A DNA stretch of 42,732 nucleotides, from assembly GCA_041663285.1 (NCBI GenBank), contig JBAZSP010000008.1, forward strand, positions 1-42,732, given 5' to 3'. Below, piece by piece: positions 31,977-38,818 of this stretch. Positions within the stretch are counted from its first letter, which is position 1. Every line of letters starts with the position of its first letter. The translations under genes were made by a program, and so were the position numbers. The DNA is from UBA1435 sp041663285 (GTDB taxonomy: Bacteria; Patescibacteriota; Microgenomatia; UBA12405). Below the pieces are notes generated by a model. It worked only from the letters and a program-made list of their open reading frames with translations, searched no databases and was not told where the DNA came from.

Positions 31977-32825
31977 ATGAATATAACTTTTCTGGGAACT
32001 GCTGCCGCCACATCTTACCCATTAGCTTTTTGTCGTTGTGATTTTTGTAATAAAGCCAGAGAATTAGGCGGAAAAGATTTCCGCAAAAGGTCATCAATAA
32101 TTATTAACGATGATCTCTTAATTGATTTTGGCCCCGATGTTTTATCGGCCTCGTTTATGTATGACAAATCTATCGTTGATATTCGTTATCTCCTCCAAAC
32201 CCATTCGCATTCCGATCATTTCGATCCATCACACTTTACTACCAGAATACCCGAATATATGGGAGTAAATACTCCACCACTTCAATTATATGGATCAGAA
32301 GCCACACTCAAAAAAATGTCAGAGATGATAAGAAATGAAGGCTATGTATCAGATATTTTTGATCAAAAAGAAAGAGAGAGATTAAATCTTGAAGTTTTTC
32401 CAGTTAAACCACTTCAAACATTTAATTTTGGCAATTACCAAGTTACTGCTTTTGCTACCGATCATGATAATTCGGTTGACTCACTCCTTTACTCCATTAC
32501 CGAGGGAAATTTTACCATTTTTTATGGCACCGATACTGATACATTATCAGAAGATGTCTGGCAGGGGATGAAGGATAAAAATCTCAAATTTAATATCGTC
32601 ATTCTTGACCACACCTACGGCCCAAATGCCGATAGTGGCGGTCACCTAAACGCCAACCGATTCATCGAGCATGTTCAAAGATTTAAAGCTGAAAATTTGC
32701 TTGCCGACAATACACGCATTCTCGCCACCCACATCTCTCATGAAGGCAATCCCACTCACGACAAATTGGCAAAATATGCCAGCCAATACGGTTACGAAAT
32801 AGCATACGATGGACTTACCATCTAA
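31977..32825 (+). CDS. PhnP-like metallo-beta-lactamase fold hydrolase
   Basis: A 282-residue MBL-fold enzyme. The N-terminus MNITFLGTAA is followed by a CRCDFC cluster (Cys19, 21, 24) like the structural zinc site of PhnP. The HxHxDH motif is THSHSDHFD (75-82); further ligands are in ATDHDN, FYGTDTD, ILDHTYG and the C-terminal ATHISHEGNPTHDKL. PhnP hydrolyses cyclic phosphodiesters, but this homologue lies outside any phn cluster, so only a phosphodiesterase-type activity can be suggested. Confidence 0.85.
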   Translation: MNITFLGTAAATSYPLAFCRCDFCNKARELGGKDFRKRSSIIINDDLLIDFGPDVLSASFMYDKSIVDIRYLLQTHSHSDHFDPSHFTTRIPEYMGVNTPPLQLYGSEATLKKMSEMIRNEGYVSDIFDQKERERLNLEVFPVKPLQTFNFGNYQVTAFATDHDNSVDSLLYSITEGNFTIFYGTDTDTLSEDVWQGMKDKNLKFNIVILDHTYGPNADSGGHLNANRFIEHVQRFKAENLLADNTRILATHISHEGNPTHDKLAKYASQYGYEIAYDGLTI

Positions 32826-32827
32826 CA

Positions 32828-33058
32828 CTATTTACACCAGCCAATCTCAACCACGCCAAACAATTTCAGAACAAAACAAGTAGAAGATTGGATTTGACCT
32901 CGAAATACCAAAACAAACACAATCAAAAAAATTGCGGATATTAAATACTTATTTAGTTTTACGCCCGCTCGGTTTTCAGTTGTCGCACCAGGCGACGCTA
33001 CGTTTGAGCCCTCCAATTTAGATTCTACGATATTTATTGATGTATCTTTTATGGACAT
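32828..33058 (-). CDS. 76-aa membrane protein sharing a motif with its 1021-aa neighbour
   Basis: A small protein with a soluble N-terminus (1-36), a membrane helix (about 38-52) and a short tail. Residues 5-22 (DTSINIVESKLEGSNVAS) match residues 994-1011 of the 1021-aa protein encoded just upstream (10 identical, 5 conservative of 18). It starts 14 nt after that gene's stop. Within the gap a minus-strand TATAAT ends 5 nt before the ATG, so it can be made from its own leaderless message. No family recognised. I infer it anchors or partners the large protein at the membrane. Confidence 0.65.
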   Translation of the reverse strand: MSIKDTSINIVESKLEGSNVASPGATTENRAGVKLNKYLISAIFLIVFVLVFRGQIQSSTCFVLKLFGVVEIGWCK

Positions 33059-33063
33059 AGTTG

Positions 33064-33069
33064 ATTATA
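33064..33069 (-). promoter_or_regulatory. -10 element of the 76-aa gene, leaderless spacing
   Basis: Consensus TATAAT on the minus strand in the 14-nt gap after the 1021-aa gene, 5 nt (CAACT) before ATG 33058. Confidence 0.5.
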
Positions 33070-33072
33070 AAT

Positions 33073-36000
33073 CTAGATCAATTTTTTTGTTACCGAAGAA
33101 TCAATGGATCCAATATTCGAACCATCGATCGAACTATCAACAATAATTATCGATCGGTCTTGGTAGTTGATAACTTGTTGATTAACAGTAATTGCAGAGC
33201 CTTCCATTACATCGGTTTTAACCTGAACAATGGGTTGTGGCCGGACAGTCTGCAACAACTCGCGACTCAGGTCATGTCTCATTTTTTCAATCCTTGATTG
33301 AATCCAGTTTAACCCATTTATGTCAGAGTTAGATTTTATCCAATTATCAATCAATTTTAATATCGTTATGGAATACTCGCGGTTAAGATTACTAATATAT
33401 CCAAAGACAATTTTCCATAGATATTCAACTGAGGGTGGAATATTGTTTTCTCCTAGCATAAATAAGATATCAGCCGAAACTTCCAATAAGCCAAGAATTT
33501 TTATGGTGTACATTTCCATCCCTAAGCAAAACAAGGGTTTTGCCAAATGCATTTCCATCAGCTCATCCTCAATCTCTCCCACAGAATGACCACCTTGAGG
33601 CTGTTTAAACCCCTTAGCCTTTTCAGCAAAGTCTCTTAATTGTCGGATTCGACTTTCAATTGCACCCCTGTCCTTAAATATCGAAATTAACAAATCATCA
33701 GCTGCTTTTTTAGTTTTTTCATTTCCAAAATCAGACCTCAACCAATCTACCAAGTCTATATCGTTTTCATTGATATACTTCTCAAGAGTTTCCAACGCAT
33801 ATTTTCTATCATGATCAGGTATTTCCTCATCACTTGCGATAGATATCAATACTTTTTTTGGAACAATTAACCCCCAATCATTTACGGCCGCATAACGGGC
33901 AAAATAAATGTATGAGTCCGGCAAAAAATATTTACTATCACCTTTCCCTAAATACTGGTTATTAACCCACTCAATCTCTTCATCGCTTACTTTCCCAATC
34001 ATGTCTCGTATAGCTTGGCAGTCACTAGTATATGCAAATGGAATGAAATCAATAATATTTTGTCTCACAACCCCACCAATTGGTACGCCCATTAGCTTGG
34101 CAGTTTTAATCACATCACCGTAATACGAAGCTACGCTGGAAATTGTGTATTGATTTGTTCGCCTACCATCTTCTCCCTTGCTGATTGTCAGCTTAAACCC
34201 TTTCGGATCGATCTTTTTTAATCCTTCTTCTGTCACGAGTCTCCACAATCTTTTTTTGTCACTTTTCCAACTTTCATGCGCTGTTATTTTTTCAACATTT
34301 TGATGAAAATATTCAAAAACAGCGGGGTAATAGGTTTTTTTTCTTTCGCTTCCTAAATATTTCCTAAATTGTTTATAGATACTGTTAGCCCGTTCAAGTT
34401 TCCAATCTTTTTCCTCAACCTCTTCCACGATTTTCAACGCCACTGCCTTATCATAGGCTCCTTTTCCTTTTTCACCCTCGTATCTCGCACGATAAATTGC
34501 TTGCTGGCAAAAACGCCCACTTCTCTCATCAGTACCGACTAATTTTTTATAAATTTTTTCAACATTATCAGAGTTTAGAACCCAGACAAAATAGGGGATA
34601 TAATCATAAACCCTCATTGCTTTGTCGCCTTCCCCATTTTCCAAATAGTTCAGTATCTCATCAATGTATTTTTGATCAGCATTTACAATAATAAATACTA
34701 GACTACGAATAAAATATGACCTTTCTTGGTTGTAAACATCCTTAGACTCCAATGATTTAGTAACAATTGATTTCAAAATACATACCGCTTCATCGTCAAC
34801 AAATTCTCGGATTCTTTCAATTAATACTTCATCCCCGTTTCTGTCCCGACTATTAAAAATGCTCTCCTTGTCAAGAAACAGTTTTAAAAATCTCTCATTC
34901 TCTTCCAGCCTCTTCAGAAAAAACAACAGACCGTGTTGTTTGCTAACCTTGTAAAGGCCTTGCCTCGAATATATTTCTTCCCCAGCCTCTACTAGCCCTT
35001 TGATTAGCTTATCTATTACGATCTCACTGTTCGGATCAATATCGGAACAAAAATCAAGATACGCCTCTCTAACCAAATTACTCTCATGTTTTAATAGGTC
35101 TTCATTCACTTCCCCAATTAGTCCCAAATCTCCTTTGTAATTAGATAATGCCGATAAGGCATGTCTCTGAACCACCCCATTTTCACCTCCAGAATTTGCA
35201 AAGCCAACAAGTCTTCCTCGCCACCAGTTCTTATCATCACTATTTATCAATGTCGATCCGTCCTCCATCAGCCTCGCCACCACATCAAGTATGTTTCCGA
35301 TAGTTGTTAAAAAATCTGACTCATTCTCCTTAGTCTCTACCACTAGTTTTTTCAAATTCTCATAGTCTTCTGATTCACAAAAGCTCGGTAATGCCGCCCT
35401 AGTCCACAATGGAATCCAAATTCTTTTTTTGAGATACGTTTTAAAAATTAGTCCAAACAACTCCGATCGTTTTATTACATCTAGGTGGTTTGGATCAATT
35501 GAGGTTATTGTTTCAGAGAAACCCTCATCTAAAACAGGCGAATTTTCAATTGCTATATTCCACAGCCATCCATAAGTTTCACCCCAACCTTCATTACTAT
35601 CTAATAAAAACCTAATAACTCCATACCATGAATTATTTATTGCCAAGACTTCACCAGACTCTTTAATCAACAAACCCTCTAAGTTTTCCTTTACCTTTCC
35701 ATCATTTATCCATTTTTCAGCAACTAAAAACTCGGAAATTGTGTGGTGGAAAAAACCTGTCTTGCCATCTTTTTCTACTATGAGTTCAGGTTCTACTAAC
35801 TCTTTTTTGTTAATCTCTAATTTATCAAAGCTGTTCTGAAAGTCTCCGTCTTCAAATTCATTTTTCTGTTGTGTTTCCACAACTAATGCCAATCCCCAAA
35901 GTTTCCTTCGATCAAACTTTTTGCCACTGGTAACCTGATCAAAAAAATATTTATAAAACTCAAATTTTGTAAAATCCGCACCACCTCTTTCTTTTACAAA

Positions 36001-36138
36001 ATCAACTAAATAATCAACAAGCGGTTGCCAATTAAGCACCGTATCATACGAATCTATTCGCCAAAATTTCTGTATCAGTCTCTTTCCGTCTAGACCTTGA
36101 TCGTCCAATTGTTTTTTTATATCATCGGTTTTAAACAT
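33073..36138 (-). CDS. 1021-aa helical-repeat protein resembling a NACHT/STAND C-terminal half
   Basis: The largest protein here. Residues 1-125 look like the helical/winged-helix region that follows a NACHT NTPase, and residues 129-143 (FFHHTISEFLVAEKW) match the characteristic FxHxSxxEFLAAxxL of NACHT proteins. About 150-970 is alpha-helical and repeat-like (LVREAYLDFCSD, QRHALSALSNY), suggesting an alpha-solenoid sensor. The last 28 residues are a beta-type motif shared with the 76-aa neighbour. No Walker A or B is present, and an in-frame stop lies three codons upstream of the ATG, so this is either a stand-alone sensor or a 5'-truncated STAND gene. The -10 and hairpin upstream favour an expressed gene. 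Codon use is A/T-rich. Confidence 0.75.
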   Translation of the reverse strand: MFKTDDIKKQLDDQGLDGKRLIQKFWRIDSYDTVLNWQPLVDYLVDFVKERGGADFTKFEFYKYFFDQVTSGKKFDRRKLWGLALVVETQQKNEFEDGDFQNSFDKLEINKKELVEPELIVEKDGKTGFFHHTISEFLVAEKWINDGKVKENLEGLLIKESGEVLAINNSWYGVIRFLLDSNEGWGETYGWLWNIAIENSPVLDEGFSETITSIDPNHLDVIKRSELFGLIFKTYLKKRIWIPLWTRAALPSFCESEDYENLKKLVVETKENESDFLTTIGNILDVVARLMEDGSTLINSDDKNWWRGRLVGFANSGGENGVVQRHALSALSNYKGDLGLIGEVNEDLLKHESNLVREAYLDFCSDIDPNSEIVIDKLIKGLVEAGEEIYSRQGLYKVSKQHGLLFFLKRLEENERFLKLFLDKESIFNSRDRNGDEVLIERIREFVDDEAVCILKSIVTKSLESKDVYNQERSYFIRSLVFIIVNADQKYIDEILNYLENGEGDKAMRVYDYIPYFVWVLNSDNVEKIYKKLVGTDERSGRFCQQAIYRARYEGEKGKGAYDKAVALKIVEEVEEKDWKLERANSIYKQFRKYLGSERKKTYYPAVFEYFHQNVEKITAHESWKSDKKRLWRLVTEEGLKKIDPKGFKLTISKGEDGRRTNQYTISSVASYYGDVIKTAKLMGVPIGGVVRQNIIDFIPFAYTSDCQAIRDMIGKVSDEEIEWVNNQYLGKGDSKYFLPDSYIYFARYAAVNDWGLIVPKKVLISIASDEEIPDHDRKYALETLEKYINENDIDLVDWLRSDFGNEKTKKAADDLLISIFKDRGAIESRIRQLRDFAEKAKGFKQPQGGHSVGEIEDELMEMHLAKPLFCLGMEMYTIKILGLLEVSADILFMLGENNIPPSVEYLWKIVFGYISNLNREYSITILKLIDNWIKSNSDINGLNWIQSRIEKMRHDLSRELLQTVRPQPIVQVKTDVMEGSAITVNQQVINYQDRSIIIVDSSIDGSNIGSIDSSVTKKLI

Positions 36139-36148
36139 TTTTGGTTAT

Positions 36149-36169
36149 TTCGGTAACAACCGAATTATA
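36149..36169 (-). promoter_or_regulatory. Promoter and inverted repeat of the 1021-aa gene
   Basis: TATAAT on the minus strand (36164-36169) is followed at once by a perfect inverted repeat TTCGGT-TGTT-ACCGAA (36149-36164, minus strand), which ends 10 nt before the ATG. It covers the expected start of transcription, so it is either an operator or a hairpin at the mRNA 5' end. Confidence 0.5.
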
Positions 36170-36454
36170 TTCCATTTGATTCCACAGACAAGAGAAGTTG
36201 CGATATCCGTTAGTAACGAAATAAAATTGTTACGTCTCGAGCCGACAGTTTTGTTCAATCGACTCTGTCCGCCATAGCATTAGCGTCGGTGGAGCCACGC
36301 TTTATTCGCCGTGCCCACACCCGCGGCGATGCGGGGCCAGCATTCAATTTGAAAAACAGTTCGAATTTTTCGATACAGCCTCAACAGCAAAGACAAACCA
36401 TGAGATTTTGTAGTGGCGCAGGCCACACCCAAGCACCTTTTTTCGACTCAACTG
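36170..36454. other. Non-coding stretch between tRNA-Gln and the 1021-aa gene
   Basis: No convincing ORF on either strand. The part from about 36240 to 36360 is richer in G+C than its surroundings and has several short inverted repeats: GACAG/CTGTC flanking 16 nt, CCCGC/GCGGG with a 6-nt loop, and GTGGC/GCCAC with a 4-nt loop near 36412-36425. None is followed by a T-run. It could be a structured RNA made with tRNA-Gln, or decayed sequence. Confidence 0.35.
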
Positions 36455-36525
36455 TTACCCCGCATGGATTCGAACCACAATTAACCGGTTCAGAGCCGGT
36501 TGTCCTACCTTTAGACGACGGGGTA
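36455..36525 (-). tRNA. tRNA-Gln (anticodon CUG)
   Basis: A complete cloverleaf on the minus strand: acceptor TACCCCG/CGGGGTA, D arm with AAAGGTAGG, anticodon stem ACCGG/CCGGT around loop CTCTGAA, 4-nt variable loop, and T loop TTCGAAT. The anticodon is CUG (complement of 36491-36493). The T stem uses two G-U wobbles. U1-A72 is the pair by which bacterial GatCAB recognises tRNA-Gln. The discriminator is A and CCA is not encoded, in line with the cca gene here. Upstream on the same strand lie partial copies of its own 5' half. Confidence 0.92.
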
Positions 36526-36568
36526 TTTTCTGATTATTTTAAATCCTCCTCTACAAAAAAGCGTTTTG

Positions 36569-36789
36569 TTGTCCTATTTTACCCTCCGAAGCCTTGGCGA
36601 AGGAGGGCCTTTAGACGACCTTGCCCTCCGTAGTTTTAACGAAGGAGGGCGGGGTATTATTTGTCCTATTTTACCCTCTTGTTCATTGGCGAAGGAGGGC
36701 CTTTAGACGACCTTGCCCTCCGTAGTTTTAACGAAGGAGGGCGGGGTATTTTGTATGATTTTACCCGCCGAAACTTCACCACGGGCGGG
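36569..36789 (-). repeat. Array of tRNA-Gln 5'-half copies interrupted by five 26-bp palindromes
   Basis: Five elements of exactly 26 bp with ends CCCxCC/GGxGGG lie at 36582-36607, 36624-36649, 36674-36699, 36716-36741 and 36764-36789 (the third has one wobble in the stem). The DNA between them is tRNA-Gln: the 16-nt spacers contain tRNA nucleotides 8-18, and the others hold the acceptor strand TACCCCG and TAGGACAA. Two units repeat with a 92-bp period (36569 and 36661). Read on the minus strand each unit is tRNA nucleotides 1-26 split by two palindromes, directly upstream of the intact tRNA. No transposase gene is present. Confidence 0.85.
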
Positions 36790-36876
36790 CAAAAAGACGG
36801 ATAATGTTTTATCAAAGATCACAGATATTTTACCTGATATTTTCGTTTTTTTCCTTAATACTGTAAAATTACACAG

Positions 36877-37038
36877 ATGAAATCTATTTCCGAAATTGCC
36901 AAAGAGCAAAACCTAACTGAAGCCCAGCAACAAGCCATCGAAGCCTATGTCGCCCAGCTGGTAGTGGAGCTACTCGAAACTCTCAAACAAGACACCATCG
37001 TTAACTTTGACGAAACCATTAAAGTCTTTAGCTCCTGA
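36877..37038 (+). CDS. Putative 53-aa soluble protein
   Basis: A short ORF, MKSISEIAKEQNLTEAQQQA then IEAYVAQLVVELLETLKQDT and NFDETIKVFSS, predicted almost wholly helical and acidic. A TAAAAT box ends 7 nt before the ATG. Base usage (GCC, GTC, GAA codons) is like + strand housekeeping genes. The stop overlaps the convergent hydrolase gene by 11 nt, as is common here. I do not recognise a family. It starts about 90 nt from the palindrome array and is transcribed away from it. Confidence 0.6.
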   Translation: MKSISEIAKEQNLTEAQQQAIEAYVAQLVVELLETLKQDTIVNFDETIKVFSS

Positions 37039-37651
37039 CAATTTCCTGGCCAATTGTCGTGTCTTTTCCATGGCCGGGGTGTACCATGGTTGTCTTTGGC
37101 AACTTCCATAATTTTTTTAAGCTTTCTGCCATGTCTAATTTTGACGAATAGCTCAAGTCTGTTCTTCCGATAGTCCCAAAAAAGAGCGTATCGCCGCTAA
37201 ACAGGCTCTCGCTATCTTTTTCGTAAAAGCACACTCCTCCTGGAGTATGTCCTGGAGTTTCTATAATTCGAAGTTTTGTTTTACCGATTTTTACCACGCT
37301 TTTCTCGTCCAGTACTAAATCAATTTTTTTAATCGGCGGCACCTCTACCTTTCTTTTTAAAAAATAACTGGCCGTTTCGGCTATTCTTTTTAACAAAAAC
37401 AGGTCTTTACTGTTGGCTGCCACCGGAATATCAAAAATCAATTTTAGGTCTAAAGCTCCCATGCAATGGTCAAAATGCCCGTGAGTCAGCAATATCATCT
37501 TTGGCCTTAACCCCATTTGGTTAATTTCCTGGGCCAATGATACTCCATCATCCGCCGGGTCAATAATTACTGCCTCCCGGCCGGTTTCTTGCCAAAGCAG
37601 GTAGCAATTAGTCCTCATTTCACCCAAAATAAATTTTCTTAGACATTTCAT
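37028..37651 (-). CDS. Metallo-beta-lactamase fold hydrolase (glyoxalase II-like)
   Basis: A 207-residue MBL-fold enzyme with all metal motifs: THGHFDHCMG, PGHTPGG, FSGDTLFFGTIGRTD and VHPGHG. The pattern is that of the small glyoxalase II/YcbL group that cleaves thioesters, but without the glutathione-binding C-terminal domain, so the physiological substrate is open. A minus-strand TATAGT (37680-37685) gives a leader of about 22 nt with AAGAAG as a weak ribosome site. That box overlaps the -10 of the divergent lipoprotein gene. Confidence 0.92.
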   Translation of the reverse strand: MKCLRKFILGEMRTNCYLLWQETGREAVIIDPADDGVSLAQEINQMGLRPKMILLTHGHFDHCMGALDLKLIFDIPVAANSKDLFLLKRIAETASYFLKRKVEVPPIKKIDLVLDEKSVVKIGKTKLRIIETPGHTPGGVCFYEKDSESLFSGDTLFFGTIGRTDLSYSSKLDMAESLKKLWKLPKTTMVHPGHGKDTTIGQEIVRS

Positions 37652-37679
37652 TGTTATCTTCTTAACCGATTTTTAATAT

Positions 37680-37687
37680 ACTATAAT
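37680..37687. promoter_or_regulatory. Overlapping divergent -10 elements (hydrolase / lipoprotein)
   Basis: TATAGT on the minus strand (37680-37685) overlaps TATAAT on the plus strand (37682-37687). The plus box is 5 nt before the lipoprotein ATG (leaderless spacing); the minus one serves a message with a short leader. Confidence 0.55.
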
Positions 37688-37692
37688 AACCT

Positions 37693-38331
37693 ATGAAGAA
37701 AAATATTCTAACTATGCTGATTCTTTTAACTTTCCCGTTAGTTATTTCCGCCTGTGGCAAAAAATCTACTAACGTAAATTTTCAGGACGACTCCGGCCAG
37801 GATGCCGCTATTTCCCCTTATACCGACAAATTATCCGACGCCAAAATTGTATTAGATCAAACCTACAATCTCAACCAGGAATTTAAAGTTACCTATCAAA
37901 CTTTTAATCCAAATGGGGCTGGTACTGCTACTTTTAAAGCCCGGTCTATTAAAGCTGTTGATTCGGTAAACGACCGTGCCCCTGAAGAAAATAAAAAATT
38001 AGTTCTAGTCGAAATCTCCGTCAAAGGCGACCGTGGTAATAGCGGCCAGCCTTCCAGCTTTAATCAAATAGGGGAGACTCCTTCCCCTCAATTTGTTTTA
38101 ATCGACAAAGGCCAAAATAAATCCTATACCGAAGAAACTTATTATTCCGACGCTTACACCCAATCCAAAAACCTGTTCGAGTTGACCAAAATCACCCTCG
38201 ACAGCGATCAGTGGATACACACTGCTATCGTTTTTCAAATCGATAAAACTTTAACTCCTGACTTAGCCCTGCGTTTTACCGATGCCCAAGGCCAAACAAA
38301 ATTTTACGATCTCAATGAGTCCTCAAAATAA
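37693..38331 (+). CDS. Lipoprotein with DUF4352-like domain
   Basis: A 212-residue exported lipoprotein. The signal peptide MKKNILTMLILLTFPLVISAC ends in the lipobox ISAC, so Cys21 should be lipidated and the rest lies outside the membrane. After a Ser/Asp-rich linker a beta-rich domain follows (VTYQTFNPNGAGTATFKARS, KLVLVEISVKGDRGN, TAIVFQIDKTLTPDLALRF), the DUF4352-type layout. Function unknown. Its 3' end overlaps the RRM gene by 17 nt, linking it to that operon. Confidence 0.8.
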   Translation: MKKNILTMLILLTFPLVISACGKKSTNVNFQDDSGQDAAISPYTDKLSDAKIVLDQTYNLNQEFKVTYQTFNPNGAGTATFKARSIKAVDSVNDRAPEENKKLVLVEISVKGDRGNSGQPSSFNQIGETPSPQFVLIDKGQNKSYTEETYYSDAYTQSKNLFELTKITLDSDQWIHTAIVFQIDKTLTPDLALRFTDAQGQTKFYDLNESSK

Positions 38332-38818
38332 CCTCAACCGTCTTTTCGTTGGTAGCCTGCCCTACAATATGTCCGAGGGTCAGCTTCTGGAGCTTTTCGT
38401 CCCTTTTGGTCGGGTAGTATCCCTGGCAATCCTGCTTGATTTTCGGGGAAAAAGCCGCGGAGTTGGCTTTGTCGAGTTTGACAATCCGGAATCAGCCCGT
38501 GAGGCCAAAAACCGGCTGCACCACACTCCTTTACTTAATCGTACAATTATTGTCGATTACGCTAAGCCGAATCCCGCCCTTACCCGGCAACCAAACAGTG
38601 ACCAGCCCGGGCCTTCCCGCTCTTCTCCAAGCTCTCCTGACACCGCTAAAAGCCTTAAATATTCCACCCCCAGGCACAATTCCAAATTTGGCAGTAAATC
38701 TCCATCAATTGTTAAAGCCCGTTCTGGTTTTCAGCATATCCGCCAATCTGTGTACAACTCCCGAAATTTTCACGCTCGGGTCGGTGCCAAGTTTGCCAAA
38801 CGCCAGCGAAAAAAATGA
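38315..38818 (+). CDS. RRM-domain RNA-binding protein with basic tail
   Basis: A 167-residue protein. Residues about 8-85 are one RRM with RNP2 RLFVGSL and RNP1 SRGVGFVEF; the remaining 80 residues are a basic Ser/Pro/Arg/Lys-rich tail ending KFAKRQRKK, probably disordered and RNA-binding. ATG 38315 is chosen over 38282 since the extra residues lie inside the lipoprotein gene and precede the RRM. The stop overlaps the dus ATG as ATGA, so the two are coupled. That pairing with a tRNA-modifying enzyme hints at an RNA chaperone role. Confidence 0.87.
   Translation: MSPQNNLNRLFVGSLPYNMSEGQLLELFVPFGRVVSLAILLDFRGKSRGVGFVEFDNPESAREAKNRLHHTPLLNRTIIVDYAKPNPALTRQPNSDQPGPSRSSPSSPDTAKSLKYSTPRHNSKFGSKSPSIVKARSGFQHIRQSVYNSRNFHARVGAKFAKRQRKK

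Noticed and set aside
31840..32097. Minus-strand frame of 85 codons over the start of the PhnP-like gene
   Set aside because: It overlaps the start and the promoter of a clearly recognisable enzyme and has a low-complexity product.
36139..36455. Frameshifted N-terminal NACHT domain upstream of the 1021-aa gene
   Set aside because: No Walker A or B can be read in any minus-strand frame, an in-frame stop is three codons before the ATG, and the space holds a promoter and an inverted repeat.
36456..36475. tRNA 3' end as an attachment site with a direct repeat
   Set aside because: I found no second copy of the T-arm/acceptor sequence and no integrase gene in the window.
36289..36633. Open frame of 114 codons on the + strand
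   Set aside because: It runs antisense through tRNA-Gln and into the palindrome array; no promoter, ribosome site or plausible protein.
36582..36789. CRISPR-like array: five 26-bp palindromic repeats with spacers of 16, 24, 16 and 22 nt
   Set aside because: The spacers are too short, two are identical, and all are pieces of the adjacent tRNA-Gln; the repeats vary internally and no cas gene is present.
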